A DNA stretch of 64,000 nt from Streptomyces qinzhouensis (GCF_007856155.1 NZ_CP042266.1:3844001-3908000), one strand, 5' to 3'. Shown: positions 16,703-26,294, counted from the first letter of the stretch. Notes: a model not told the origin generated them from the letters alone. A program made the numbers and translations.

Positions 16703-17346
16703 GCGAGCGGCGCGCACGCATTCTGGTCGTGGACAACTACGACAGCTTCGTCTTCAACCTGGTCCAGTACCTCTACCAGCTCGGTGCGGAGTGCGAGGTC
16801 GTACGGAACGACGAGGTCGCGCTCTCCCACGCCCAGGACGGCTTCGACGGGGTTCTGCTCTCCCCCGGCCCCGGCGCGCCCGAACAGGCCGGTGTCTGTA
16901 TCGACATGGTCCGCCACTGCGCCGCCACCGGTGTGCCCGTCTTCGGTGTCTGCCTGGGTATGCAGTCGATGGCCGTGGCCTACGGCGGAGTGGTCGACCG
17001 GGCGCCCGAGCTGCTGCACGGGAAGACCTCGCCGGTCGTCCACGAGGGCAAGGGCGTCTTCGCCGGGCTGCCCTCGCCGTTCACCGCCACCCGCTACCAC
17101 TCCCTGGCCGCCGAGCCCGCGGCGCTGCCCGACGAGCTCGAGGTCACGGCGTGGACGGCGGACGGGATCATCATGGGGCTGCGCCACCGTGAACTTCCGG
17201 TCGAGGGGGTCCAGTTCCACCCGGAGTCGGTGCTCACCGAGCACGGACATCTGATGCTGGCCAACTGGCTGGAGCAGTGCGGGGACGCGGGGGCGATCGG
17301 CCGTTCGGCGGGGCTGGCGCCGGTGGTGGGCAAGGCCCTGGTGTGA
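16699..17346 (+). CDS. pabA: Class I glutamine amidotransferase, aminodeoxychorismate/anthranilate synthase component II
   Basis: A 215-residue glutaminase subunit that hydrolyses glutamine and passes ammonia to a chorismate-using partner, for p-aminobenzoate (folate) or anthranilate (tryptophan). The N-terminus ILVVDNYDSFVFNLVQYL and the oxyanion segment LLSPGPGAPE are typical. The nucleophile is Cys85 in VCLGMQS; His174 and Glu176 in FHPESV complete the triad. It starts in ATGA with the upstream stop and ends in GTGA with the next sortase start. The equivalent gene beside pknB in Mycobacterium is labelled trpG/pabA. The partner is not in the window, so PabA versus TrpG cannot be settled here. 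Confidence 0.93.
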   Translation: MSERRARILVVDNYDSFVFNLVQYLYQLGAECEVVRNDEVALSHAQDGFDGVLLSPGPGAPEQAGVCIDMVRHCAATGVPVFGVCLGMQSMAVAYGGVVDRAPELLHGKTSPVVHEGKGVFAGLPSPFTATRYHSLAAEPAALPDELEVTAWTADGIIMGLRHRELPVEGVQFHPESVLTEHGHLMLANWLEQCGDAGAIGRSAGLAPVVGKALV

Positions 17347-18617
17347 CCGGGCGGGAGCCGGACCGGGGGGAGGGGATCTCGCCGTGGTTCACGGCGGGCG
17401 CCCGGGTCACCAGAGACAGCGCGGCCCCGCAACAGCAGCACCCTCAGCCGCCGCCGCACCCTGAGGCCCAGCAGGCCCAGCAAGCCCAACAGAACCTTCA
17501 GGCCCAACAGAACCTTCAGGCCCAGCAGGCCCAGGAGAACCCCGGGGCCCGGCAGCCGTACGCACCGGATCAGCAGCAGGACCCGGGGGAGCAGCAGCCG
17601 CCGAGGCACTCGCCCCGGCCGCGGTCCCGTGGCGCGGGCGACACCGCGGTCCTGCCCGTGATCGGCGACACCTCCGAAGCCCCCGAGACCCCCGAGACGT
17701 ACGGCACTCCCGAGACGTCCGGCACCCGCGGCGAACCTTCCGCGCCGGCCCCGGAACACACTCCCCCGCTCCCGGTCGGCCCCGGCCGGGCCGAGCGCCG
17801 CCGGGCCGCCGCCGCGGCCGCCCGGAAGGGCCGGGGCCGTGGTGGACGCCGACAGCCCCCCGCGGCCCCCGTGGACCCCGCGACCGGGGAACCGGGCCGT
17901 CCCCTCACCCGGGTCGAGGCCCGCCGCGCCGCCCGCGCGGCCAAGGACAGCCCCGCCGTGATCGCCAGCCGGGCCATGGGCGAACTCTTCATCACCTGCG
18001 GCGTGATCATGCTGCTCTTCGTCACCTACCAGCTCTGGTGGACCAATGTCCGGGCCGGAATGGAGGCGGGGAAGGAGAAGCAGCGCATCCAGCAGAGCTT
18101 CACGGACACCGAGCGCGCCCCCGGGGCCTTCCGGCCCGGCGAGGGGTTCGCCATCATGTACATCCCCAAGCTGGATGTCGTCGTCCCGGTCGCCGAGGGC
18201 ATCAACAAGAAGAAGGTCCTGGACCGGGGCATGGTGGGCCGCTATGCCGAGGGCCGTCTCAAGACCGCGATGCCGTCCGACCGTACGGGCAACTTCGGGG
18301 TCGCGGGCCACCGCAACACCCATGGCGAACCGTTCCGCTACATCAACCGCCTCAAACCCGGTGACCCGATCGTCGTCGAGACCCGGGACGCGTACTACAC
18401 CTACGAGATGGCGAGCATCCTGCCGCAGACCGCGCCGTCCAATGTCGCGGTCCTCGACCCCGTCCCCCGGGGCTCGGGATTCAGCGGACCCGGCCGGTAC
18501 ATCACGCTCACCACCTGCACGCCCGAGTTCACCAGTACGTACCGCATGATCGTGTGGGGCAGGATGGTCGAGGAACGGCCGCGCAGCAAGGGCAAACCCG
18601 ACGCCCTCGTAGGGTAG
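17343..18617 (+). CDS. Class E sortase, copy 2, with long Gln/Pro-rich N-terminus
   Basis: A 424-residue sortase E starting GTG 17343, overlapping the pabA stop. The first 210 residues are cytoplasmic and disordered, with Gln-rich repeats (AQQAQQNLQ type, from a DNA direct repeat at 17489-17530) and a basic Ala/Arg patch. The membrane helix lies at about 218-238 and the catalytic domain follows, with His323 in VAGHRNTHG, Cys392 in TLTTCTP and an Arg in STYRMIVWG. The tail is about 200 residues longer than in copies 1 and 3 and could carry protein contacts. The substrate is not visible. Confidence 0.92.
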   Translation: MTGREPDRGEGISPWFTAGARVTRDSAAPQQQHPQPPPHPEAQQAQQAQQNLQAQQNLQAQQAQENPGARQPYAPDQQQDPGEQQPPRHSPRPRSRGAGDTAVLPVIGDTSEAPETPETYGTPETSGTRGEPSAPAPEHTPPLPVGPGRAERRRAAAAAARKGRGRGGRRQPPAAPVDPATGEPGRPLTRVEARRAARAAKDSPAVIASRAMGELFITCGVIMLLFVTYQLWWTNVRAGMEAGKEKQRIQQSFTDTERAPGAFRPGEGFAIMYIPKLDVVVPVAEGINKKKVLDRGMVGRYAEGRLKTAMPSDRTGNFGVAGHRNTHGEPFRYINRLKPGDPIVVETRDAYYTYEMASILPQTAPSNVAVLDPVPRGSGFSGPGRYITLTTCTPEFTSTYRMIVWGRMVEERPRSKGKPDALVG

Positions 18618-18691
18618 GGCCGGTCGGGCGGTCCGCCGGGTCCGCCCACCGCCCCACGGCCACCAGGAAACAGACGGGAACAGGTGCAGCA

Positions 18692-19372
18692 GTGTCACGT
18701 GCACGCAGCCGGATCGCCGGTGTCATCAGTGTCCTCGGCGAACTGCTGATCACCGCGGGCGTGGTGCTCGGACTCTTCGTCGCCTACTCGCTGTGGTGGA
18801 CCAATGTGATCGCCGACCGTGAGGCCGCCCGCCAGAGCGATGAGACGCGCGACGGCTGGAAGGCGAACAACGCGCCGCGCGGCCTCGACACCAAGGACGG
18901 CATCGGCTTCCTCCACGTACCCGCCATGAAGAACGGCGAGGTGCTGGTGAAACGGGGCACCGACCCCGAGGAGCTGAACGACGGGATCGCCGGCTACTAC
19001 ACCGAGCCGGTCAAGTCGGCGCTGCCGTGGGACGCCCGGGGCAACTTCACGCTGGCCGCGCACCGCGACGGCCACGGCGCCAAGTTCCACAACATCCACA
19101 AGATCAAGACGGGCGATCCGGTCGTCTTCGAGACGAAGGACACCTGGTACGTCTACAAGGTCTACAAGAAGCTGCCGAAGACCTCCAAGTACAACGTGGA
19201 CGTGCTGAATCCGGTGCCGAAGGAGTCCGGGAAGACCAAGCCGGGCCGGTACATCACCCTCACCACCTGCACGCCCATCCTGACCTCCGACTACCGCTAC
19301 ATCGTCTGGGGCGAGCTGGTGCGCGAGGTCAAGGTCGACCGGGACCGCACCAAGCCGGCCGAGCTGCGCTGA
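18692..19372 (+). CDS. Class E sortase, copy 3
   Basis: A 226-residue sortase E from GTG 18692, 74 bases after copy 2 (GGAACAGG upstream). The membrane helix is at about 8-30 (VISVLGELLITAGVVLGLF). Catalytic residues are His124 in LAAHRDGHG, Cys193 in TLTTCTP and an Arg in SDYRYIVWG. The region between helix and barrel is short. The C-terminus is Lys/Arg-rich. With copies 1 and 2 it forms a cluster for surface-protein attachment, which in Streptomyces serves aerial development (chaplin anchoring). Confidence 0.93.
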   Translation: MSRARSRIAGVISVLGELLITAGVVLGLFVAYSLWWTNVIADREAARQSDETRDGWKANNAPRGLDTKDGIGFLHVPAMKNGEVLVKRGTDPEELNDGIAGYYTEPVKSALPWDARGNFTLAAHRDGHGAKFHNIHKIKTGDPVVFETKDTWYVYKVYKKLPKTSKYNVDVLNPVPKESGKTKPGRYITLTTCTPILTSDYRYIVWGELVREVKVDRDRTKPAELR

Positions 19373-19490
19373 AACGGCCCGCAGGTTGCGTGCGCTGAAA
19401 CGGCCCGCGGGCCCCGTGCGTTGAAACGGCCCACAGGCCTCCGCGGGCCCCGTGCGCCGAGACGGCCCGCGGGCCCCGTGCGGCGCCCTG
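19372..19490 (+). repeat. Imperfect 25-30-bp direct repeats after sortase copy 3
   Basis: Four degenerate copies of a GAAACGGCCCGCGGGCC-type unit run from the sortase stop to about 19490. They lie before the hairpin shared with the convergent pknB gene. Confidence 0.65.
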
Positions 19491-19504
19491 ACCGGGGTAC
19501 CGCG

Positions 19505-19554
19505 GTACGGGGAAGGCCCCGGCACCCTCATGGGCGCCGGGGCCTTCCCCGTAC
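19505..19554. terminator. Bidirectional terminator, perfect 19-bp stem
   Basis: Bases 19505-19523 and 19536-19554 are exact reverse complements, with a 12-base loop. It lies between the convergent sortase and pknB transcripts, 22 bases from the pknB stop. Confidence 0.85.
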
Positions 19555-19576
19555 TCCGTCATCGCCGTCGGAAGCG

Positions 19577-21598
19577 CTAGTCTCCGCCGCCGTCGGTGCC
19601 GACGATGAGACCACCGTCGCCGCCCCCGTTGCCGTTCCCGCCGTTGCCTCCGTTGCCGTTGCCGCCGCCGAAGTCCTGGGTCTCGACATTGACCGGGTCG
19701 CCCTGGTTCATCTGAGTACCGGGCTGCGGGTCCTGCTTGATGATCCGCGCGTTGTTGCCCTGCGGGCCGTTGATCTGGCCGAGCTGGAGGCCCTGCTGCT
19801 GAAGGGCCGTCCTGGCCTGTTCCACGGTCAGGGTCAGCAGCATCGGCGCCTGCGTCTGCTGCTGCTGTCCCTTGGAGACCTTCAGCTTCACGGTCGAGCC
19901 CTTGGCGGCCTTGCCGCCGCGCGGGCTCTGCTCGACGATCTCGTTGGTCGGCTTGTCCGAGTCGACCATCTCGACCTCGACCTTGAACTCCAGCGTCTCC
20001 AGCTGCTGCTGGCCCTGGCTGAGCTGGCGCGACATCACATCGGGCACGGTCACCTGGGCCTGGCGGGCCACCGTGATGGTGACGGTCGAGTTCTTCTCGG
20101 CCTCGCTGTTGCCCTCCGGCTGCTGGCTGATGACCTTGCCGGCCTCCACCTCGTCCGACTCGGAGGTTTTGACCTCGACCTTGAAGCCCTTGCGGGTGAG
20201 CGCGTCCCGGGCGTTCTCCTCGGACTTCTCGGTCACATCGGGAACTTCGATCTTGGGCGAGCCCTCGGAGATCACGACCTGGATGGTGGCGCCCTGCTCC
20301 ATCTCGCCGGTTTCCGGGGTCTGCTTGCAGATGGTGTCCTTGGGCTGGTTGTCGCAGGGCTCGCTGCCGGTCTGCTCGACCTTCACCTTGGCGTTGTCCG
20401 CCAGCGCCTGCGCCTTCTCCAGGGTCTGGCCCACCAGGACGGGCACCGGCACCCGGGTGGGACCCTCGTCGCCGCCGCCGAATACGGAGCGGCCGATCAG
20501 GATCGCGCCGACCAGCACCAGTACGGCGGCGACTCCCAGCAGAACGGTCGAGGTGTTCGACTTCTTCGGCCGGCCGCCGCGGCGGTCCGGACGGTCGTCG
20601 TAGGTGCCGAAACCGCCGTCGTCGGGGTTCATCGGCGGCAGCATGGACGTCTGGGCCGCGGCCGGATCGGCCTGCCGCAGCGCGGTCGTCGGCTGGTCCG
20701 GCGTACCGTAACCGCCGCCGTAGCCGACGGCGCCCAGCGCGGCCGTGGCGGCCACCGGCTGCCCGTCGAGACAGGCCTCGATGTCCGCGCGCATCTCGTC
20801 GGCGGACTGATAGCGGTAGTCGGGGTCCTTGACCAGGGCCCGCAGGACGATGGCGTCCATCTCGGGCGTGATCTCGGGGTCGTAGACGGAGGGCGGCTGC
20901 GGCTCTTCCCGGACGTGCTGGTACGCCACGGCCACCGGCGAGTCCCCGATGAACGGCGGCCGTACGGCCAGCAGCTCGTAGAGCAGACAACCGGTGGAGT
21001 ACAGGTCGGAGCGGGCGTCGACCTGCTCACCCTTGGCCTGCTCGGGGGAGAGGTACTGCGCGGTACCGATGACGGCCGCGGTCTGGGTCATCGTCATCCC
21101 CGCGTCGCCCATGGCGCGCGCGATGCCGAAGTCCATCACCTTGACCTGGCCGCTCCGGTTCAGCATCACGTTCGCGGGCTTGATGTCCCGGTGGACGATG
21201 CCGTTACGGTGCGAATACTCCAGCGCCTGGAGGATTCCGGTGGTCATCTCCAGCGTGCGCTCGGGCAGCAGTCTGCGCCCGGAGTGCAGCAGTTCGCGGA
21301 GGGTCGAGCCGTCGACGTACTCCATGACGATGTACGGGATCGACACCCCGTCGACATAGTCCTCGCCCGTGTCGTACACGGCGACGATCGCCGGGTGGTT
21401 GAGCGAGGCGGCGGACTGGGCCTCACGGCGGAACCGGGCCTGGAAGGACGGATCACGGGCGAGATCGGCCCGCAGCGTCTTCACGGCGACGGTGCGGCCG
21501 AGCCGGGTGTCGTGGGCGAGATAGACCTCGGCCATACCACCACGGCCGAGCACCGAGCCCAGTTCGTACCGGCCGCCGAGGCGACGCGGCTCTTCCAT
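19577..21598 (-). CDS. pknB: Ser/Thr protein kinase PknB with four PASTA domains
   Basis: A 673-residue membrane kinase. I start it at ATG 21598 (MEEPRRLGGRYEL); an in-frame GTG at 21646 would add 16 residues. Kinase domain about 11-270: P-loop LGRGGMAEV, Lys40, HRDIKPANVML from 136 and DFG at 156-158. A juxtamembrane linker and a helix at about 348-370 follow, then four PASTA repeats that in this family bind muropeptides or lipid II, and a Gly/Asn-rich tail. PknB links wall status to division and synthesis. Its neighbours are the cognate PBP, FtsW/RodA-type flippase or polymerase, phosphatase and FHA readers. Only one kinase is in the block; mycobacteria have pknA as well. Confidence 0.96.
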   Translation of the reverse strand: MEEPRRLGGRYELGSVLGRGGMAEVYLAHDTRLGRTVAVKTLRADLARDPSFQARFRREAQSAASLNHPAIVAVYDTGEDYVDGVSIPYIVMEYVDGSTLRELLHSGRRLLPERTLEMTTGILQALEYSHRNGIVHRDIKPANVMLNRSGQVKVMDFGIARAMGDAGMTMTQTAAVIGTAQYLSPEQAKGEQVDARSDLYSTGCLLYELLAVRPPFIGDSPVAVAYQHVREEPQPPSVYDPEITPEMDAIVLRALVKDPDYRYQSADEMRADIEACLDGQPVAATAALGAVGYGGGYGTPDQPTTALRQADPAAAQTSMLPPMNPDDGGFGTYDDRPDRRGGRPKKSNTSTVLLGVAAVLVLVGAILIGRSVFGGGDEGPTRVPVPVLVGQTLEKAQALADNAKVKVEQTGSEPCDNQPKDTICKQTPETGEMEQGATIQVVISEGSPKIEVPDVTEKSEENARDALTRKGFKVEVKTSESDEVEAGKVISQQPEGNSEAEKNSTVTITVARQAQVTVPDVMSRQLSQGQQQLETLEFKVEVEMVDSDKPTNEIVEQSPRGGKAAKGSTVKLKVSKGQQQQTQAPMLLTLTVEQARTALQQQGLQLGQINGPQGNNARIIKQDPQPGTQMNQGDPVNVETQDFGGGNGNGGNGGNGNGGGDGGLIVGTDGGGD

Positions 21599-21886
21599 AC
21601 TGTTCCAGCCCTCTCCGTCAGTCCCCACCGCACTCGGCTCCGTCACCGCACCCGTGTCCGGTCCGGCAGGTGTGCCGCTCCGGCATACGCTACCGGGCCC
21701 ATAACACCCGATCGGCCCGCGGCCGTCAGCTGATACCCGACCGGTATCGCAATGTGCAGGTATCGGGGCCGGACGTGAGATGCGTCACCACAGGCGTCCG
21801 GCGGTCCTCCGGCTCCGATGGTTCCGACGGCCGCGGCGGTCCGGCGGTTCCGGCCGGCTGCCGGAATCCGGCGGGCGCCGGGTGTG
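21599..21886. other. Intergenic region between pbpA and pknB
   Basis: About 288 bases. A dyad with the half-sites GATACCCGACC and GGTATC sits near 21730-21765. pknB may have its own promoter here, since the rest of the block is much more tightly spaced; no clear hexamers are seen. Confidence 0.4.
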
Positions 21887-23356
21887 TCACCGCTTGCTGT
21901 CCAGCACCGCCTTCATCACGTCCTTGGCGATCGGCGCCGCGAGGCCGCCGCCGGAGATGTCCTCCCGGCTCGCGCCGCTGTCCTCGACGACCACGGCGAC
22001 CGCGACCGGGGAGCCGTCGTCGGTCATGGCGTACGAGATGAACCAGGCGTACGGACGCTTGGAGTTCTTCTCACCGTGCTGGGCGGTACCGGTCTTGCCG
22101 CCGACCTTGACGCCGTCGCCGAGCGCCGCCTTCCGGCCGCCGCCGTTCTCGACGACGTTCTCCATCATGTCCCGCACCAGCTGGGCGTTCTCGGAGGAGA
22201 GCGGACGGCTCATCTCCTGCGGCTTGGTCTTGGAGATCACGTCCAGATTGGGCGCCACCAGCTGGTCCACCATGTACGGCTTCATCAGCTTGCCGTCATT
22301 GGCGATCGCGGCGGCCACCATCGCCATCTGGAGCGGGGTGGTCGCGGTGTCGAACTGGCCGATCGACGACAGCGAGTTGCCCGGCCGGTCCATGCTCTCG
22401 TTGTAGCGCGACATCGCCGCGCGGACCGGGGTGTCCAGCTCGTCGTTGTTGAAGCCGAACTTCTTCACCGTCTCCAGCATCTTGTCCCGGCCCACCTCGT
22501 CGCCGAGCTTGGCGAAGACGGAGTTGCAGGAGATCTGGAGGGCGTACTTCAGGGTCGCGTTCTCGCACCCCCGGACCATGTTCTTCATGGGGGTACGGGT
22601 GGTGGGGAGGATGTACGGCTCTTCGGTGTCGGTCTTGGCGTTGATGTCGTCGACCTTGCCGTGCTCCAGCGCCGCCGCCGCCGTGACCACCTTGAACACC
22701 GAACCGGGCGGGTAGACCTCCCGCAACGCCCGGTTCAGCATCGGCTTCTCCTTGTTGTCCTTGGAGGACAGCTTCGCCCAGGCCGTCTCGTCCGCCGTGG
22801 CACTGCCGGCGAAGGCGCCGGGGTCGTACGAGGGCGTGGAGGCGAGTGCGAGGATCTTGCCGGTCTTGGGGTCGATCGCGGCGACCGCGCCCTTCTTGGA
22901 GCCGAGGCCCTCGAAGGCGGCCTTCTGCGCGGCCCCGTTCAGGGTCGTGACGACATTGCCGCCCTTCTTCTCGTCGTCGGTGAACATGGCCATCGTGCGG
23001 TCGAAGAAGAGCTGGTCCGAATTGCCGGTGAGGATGCCGTCCTCCAGCTTCTCGAGCTGGTTGGCGCCGAACACCTGGGAGGCGTATCCGGTCACCGGCG
23101 CCCACATCGGGCCGTTGACATAGGTCCGCTTGTACGCGAAGTCCGCGCTGTCCGTCTTCACGGAGCCGGTGATGGGCTTGCCGTCGACGATGATGTTGCC
23201 GCGCTCGTCGGCGTACCGCTCGATCAGCACCCGGCGGTTCTTGTCGTGGGTGTTGAGCTTCTCCGCCTCCACGTACTGGAGCCAGTTGGCCCGTACGAGC
23301 AGAGCGAGGACGAGCAGTCCGCAGAAGATGGCGATCCGGCGCAGGGGCTTGTTCAC
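21887..23356 (-). CDS. pbpA: Class B penicillin-binding protein (PbpA, FtsI-like transpeptidase)
   Basis: A 489-residue D,D-transpeptidase that cross-links peptidoglycan. An N-terminal membrane helix (8-22) is followed by a short dimerisation region and the transpeptidase domain. Active-site motifs are Ser219-x-x-Lys222 in PPGSVFKV, SCN at 276-278 and KTG at 421-423 in GGKTGTAQHG. The GTG start overlaps the stop of ftsW in GTGA, so the two are translationally coupled as a polymerase/transpeptidase pair. The gene belongs to the conserved actinobacterial block with pknB. Confidence 0.96.
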   Translation of the reverse strand: MNKPLRRIAIFCGLLVLALLVRANWLQYVEAEKLNTHDKNRRVLIERYADERGNIIVDGKPITGSVKTDSADFAYKRTYVNGPMWAPVTGYASQVFGANQLEKLEDGILTGNSDQLFFDRTMAMFTDDEKKGGNVVTTLNGAAQKAAFEGLGSKKGAVAAIDPKTGKILALASTPSYDPGAFAGSATADETAWAKLSSKDNKEKPMLNRALREVYPPGSVFKVVTAAAALEHGKVDDINAKTDTEEPYILPTTRTPMKNMVRGCENATLKYALQISCNSVFAKLGDEVGRDKMLETVKKFGFNNDELDTPVRAAMSRYNESMDRPGNSLSSIGQFDTATTPLQMAMVAAAIANDGKLMKPYMVDQLVAPNLDVISKTKPQEMSRPLSSENAQLVRDMMENVVENGGGRKAALGDGVKVGGKTGTAQHGEKNSKRPYAWFISYAMTDDGSPVAVAVVVEDSGASREDISGGGLAAPIAKDVMKAVLDSKR

Positions 23357-24759
23357 GGGCGGACCACCTGGGTCATCTCGGCGTCGGAGGAGGGAGCGGG
23401 GGCCGGGGCCGGGCGGCGCGCGGTATCGCTGATCCGGATCAGAATGGCGATCAGTGCCCAGTTGGCGATCACGGACGAGCCGCCGGCCGCGACGAACGGC
23501 ATCGTCATACCGGTCAGCGGGATCAGGCCCATCACACCGCCGGCGACGACGAACACCTGGATCGCGAAGGCGCCGGAGAGGCCGACCGCCAGCAGCTTGC
23601 CGAAGGGGTCCCGGGCGGCCAGCGCCGTACGGATACCGCGCTCCACGATCAGCCCGTACAGCATCAGGAACGCCATCATTCCGGCGAGGCCGAACTCCTC
23701 GCCGACCGTGGCGAGGATGAAGTCGGAGTTGGTGGCGAAGCCGATCAGATCGGAATTGCCCTGGCCCAGGCCGGTGCCGAGGGTGCCGCCGGCCCCGAAG
23801 GACATGATCGAGTTGGAGACCTGGTCACAGGCGGCCGTGGCGCAGTCGAAGGGGTCGAGCCAGGCGTCGACGCGGGCGCCGACATGCGGGGAGATCGATG
23901 CCACGCCGACCGCGCCGACCCCGGACATCAGCAGACCGAAGACGATCCAGCTGGTCCGCTCGGTGGCCACGTACAGCATGATCACGAACATGCCGAAGAA
24001 CAGCAGGGAGGTGCCGAGGTCGGTCTCGAAGACCAGGATCAGGATCGACATCGCCCAGACCACGAGGATCGGGCCCAGGTCCCGGCCGCGCGGCAGATAG
24101 AGGCCGAGGAAACGGCGGCTGGCCAGTGCCAGCGCGTCTCGTTTCACCATCAGATAGCCGGAGAAGAAGACCGCGATGATGATCTTCGCGAACTCGCCGG
24201 GCTGGATATTGATCGGGCCGAGGCTGATCCAGATCCGGGCGCCGTTACGGGCCGGGAAGAACATCGGCAGCACCAGCAGCACCAGCGCCACCGCCATGGA
24301 GATGTACGTATAGCGCTGGAGGATCCGGTGGTCCTTGAGCAGGACCAGCACTCCGACGAAGAGCGCGATCCCGATCGCCGAGTACAGCATCTGCTTGGGG
24401 GCATCTGGGGAGAACGAGCCCCAGGCCGCCTCGGCGCGCTTGATCAGCCGCTTGGACTGGTCCAGCCGCCAGATCATCACCAGCCCGATGCCGTTGAGGA
24501 CCACCGCCAGCGGCAGCAGCAGCGGATCGGCGTACTTGGCGAACTTGCGCACCACCAGATGGGCCACGGCGGCCAGCAGGGTGATCCCCGCGGTGTAGCC
24601 GAAGACGCCCGCGGGCAGCTTGCCGTCGATGGCGAGTCCCACGTTGACGTACGCGAAGACCGCGATGGCCACCGCGATCCCGAGCAGCATCAGCTCGGTG
24701 TTGCGGCGGCTCGGCGCGTCGATCGCGCCGATCGTGGTGGTGTTGGTGACAACGCTCAT
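23353..24759 (-). CDS. FtsW/RodA/SpoVE-family SEDS glycosyltransferase
   Basis: A 468-residue polytopic membrane protein (about 12 helices) of the SEDS family, which polymerises lipid II into glycan strands together with a class B PBP. Conserved segments are visible, such as QPGEFAKIIIAVFFSGYL, FETDLGTSLLFFGMF and AATCD-like loop residues before SIMSFGAGGTLGTGLGQGN. GLIPLTGMTMPFVAAGGSS near the C-terminus is the family signature. The stop overlaps the pbpA start and pstP lies 26 bases upstream. The block position corresponds to mycobacterial rodA; FtsW versus RodA is not decided by sequence alone. Confidence 0.95.
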   Translation of the reverse strand: MSVVTNTTTIGAIDAPSRRNTELMLLGIAVAIAVFAYVNVGLAIDGKLPAGVFGYTAGITLLAAVAHLVVRKFAKYADPLLLPLAVVLNGIGLVMIWRLDQSKRLIKRAEAAWGSFSPDAPKQMLYSAIGIALFVGVLVLLKDHRILQRYTYISMAVALVLLVLPMFFPARNGARIWISLGPINIQPGEFAKIIIAVFFSGYLMVKRDALALASRRFLGLYLPRGRDLGPILVVWAMSILILVFETDLGTSLLFFGMFVIMLYVATERTSWIVFGLLMSGVGAVGVASISPHVGARVDAWLDPFDCATAACDQVSNSIMSFGAGGTLGTGLGQGNSDLIGFATNSDFILATVGEEFGLAGMMAFLMLYGLIVERGIRTALAARDPFGKLLAVGLSGAFAIQVFVVAGGVMGLIPLTGMTMPFVAAGGSSVIANWALIAILIRISDTARRPAPAPAPSSDAEMTQVVRP

Positions 24760-24785
24760 GATCGAGAAGGCCCCCTACGGCTGAG

Positions 24786-26294
24786 TTACTGCTTACCGCA
24801 GTTCGAGGCCAGCTTCTGCTCCTCCTCCGAGAGGGTGGGACCCGGAGCGGGAGAAGCGGTGGTCGGCGGCTTTTCGGTGGTCTTGCTGTCGCCCTTGGCG
24901 GCCTTCCGCGCCTTTTCGGCATCGGCGGCCGCGGCGGCCCTGGCGGCGGCCTGCGCGGAGGCCTTGCGGCGCTCCTCGTCCTTCCGGCAGGCGGTCGCCT
25001 GGACGGAGAGCTCGGCGATCTTCGCCTGGGCCCGGCCCAGGCTGTCCTGCGCGATCGTGCCCTCGACCTGCTTCTGCTGGTAGGCCGGTAGGTACTTGAG
25101 TTCGATCTCGGGATGGTCGGTCTTCACCTTCGAGAGCGCGATCCACCCCAGATCCTGGTCGATGCCCTGGTAGAGGGCGACATGCCCGTCCTTGGTACCG
25201 ACGTAGTACTGGGTCTGGGTCCAGCGGTGGCCGCCGTACAGCGCGCCGCCGACGACGGCCAGCGCCAGGGCGGTGCCCAGCGACCGGGTCAGCCACTTGC
25301 GGCCCGCCGAACGCGGCTTGTCGTAGTCGCCGTCGTAGACGTCGTCGTACGCGTCCTGGCTGCCGTCGGGGGTGGGGCCCCCGTAGCCGCCCCGGCCGCC
25401 GCTGCCGGGCGGGCCGAAGCCGCCCGCGGGGGGCGCCGGACGGCCCAGTCCGGACGCGCGTCCGGCCGGGGTCTGCATGGCGCCGCCGTCGTTGAGCGGG
25501 TACTGGTTCTCGGCGACCGCGCCGACGACTACCGGGGTGTCGCTGAGCCGGCCCGCGAGCCCGTCGTCGGCCTCGGTGTCGAGGACATCGGCGACGATGC
25601 AGGTGATGTTGTCGGGACCGCCGCCGCGCAGGGCCAGCTGGATCAGGTCCTGGATGGTCTCCTGGGGGCCCTGGTAGCCCGCGAGGGTGTCCTCCATCGT
25701 CTGGTGGGACACCACTCCCGACAGTCCGTCGGAGCAGACCAGATAGCGGTCACCGACGCGGACCTCGCGGATCGACAGATCCGGCTCGACGTGGTCGCCG
25801 CTGCCCAGCGCGCGCATCAGCAGCGAGCGCTGCGGATGCGTGGTGGCCTCCTCCTCGGTGATCCGGCCCTCGTCGACCAGCCGCTGGACCCAGGTGTGGT
25901 CCTGGGTGATCTGGGTGAGCACACCGTCGCGCAGCAGATACGCGCGGGAGTCGCCGACATGGACCAGACCGAGCCGCTGACCCGTCCACAGCAGGGCGGT
26001 CAGGGTGGTGCCCATGCCCTCCAGCTGGGGGTCCTCCTCGACCATCACGCGCAGCTGCTCATTGGCGCGCTGCACCGCGGTGCCGAGGGCGGTGATGATG
26101 TCGGAGCCGGGGACGTCGTCGTCGAGCCCGACGAGGGAGGAGATGACCTCGGAGGAGGCGACCTCGCCGGCCGCCTGGCCGCCCATGCCGTCGGCGATCG
26201 CGAGCAGCCGGGGACCGGCGTAGCCGGAGTCCTCGTTGCCCTCGCGGATCATGCCCTTGTGGGATCCGGCGGCGAAGCGCAGAGACAGACTCAT
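24786..26294 (-). CDS. pstP: PP2C-type Ser/Thr protein phosphatase (PstP)
   Basis: A 502-residue membrane phosphatase that reverses PknB-type phosphorylation. ATG 26294 (MSLSLRFAAG) follows GGGGCAGG. The PP2C domain covers about 5-238, with metal ligands in EDSG (22), DGMGG (35-39), SDG (188-190) and GGPDNIT (226-231). A Gly/Pro-rich linker, a membrane helix at about 338-354 and an extracytoplasmic part with a Lys/Ala-rich coiled coil follow; two late cysteines (TACRKDEE and SNCGKQ) may pair. It is upstream of ftsW in the same operon. Confidence 0.95.
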   Translation of the reverse strand: MSLSLRFAAGSHKGMIREGNEDSGYAGPRLLAIADGMGGQAAGEVASSEVISSLVGLDDDVPGSDIITALGTAVQRANEQLRVMVEEDPQLEGMGTTLTALLWTGQRLGLVHVGDSRAYLLRDGVLTQITQDHTWVQRLVDEGRITEEEATTHPQRSLLMRALGSGDHVEPDLSIREVRVGDRYLVCSDGLSGVVSHQTMEDTLAGYQGPQETIQDLIQLALRGGGPDNITCIVADVLDTEADDGLAGRLSDTPVVVGAVAENQYPLNDGGAMQTPAGRASGLGRPAPPAGGFGPPGSGGRGGYGGPTPDGSQDAYDDVYDGDYDKPRSAGRKWLTRSLGTALALAVVGGALYGGHRWTQTQYYVGTKDGHVALYQGIDQDLGWIALSKVKTDHPEIELKYLPAYQQKQVEGTIAQDSLGRAQAKIAELSVQATACRKDEERRKASAQAAARAAAAADAEKARKAAKGDSKTTEKPPTTASPAPGPTLSEEEQKLASNCGKQ

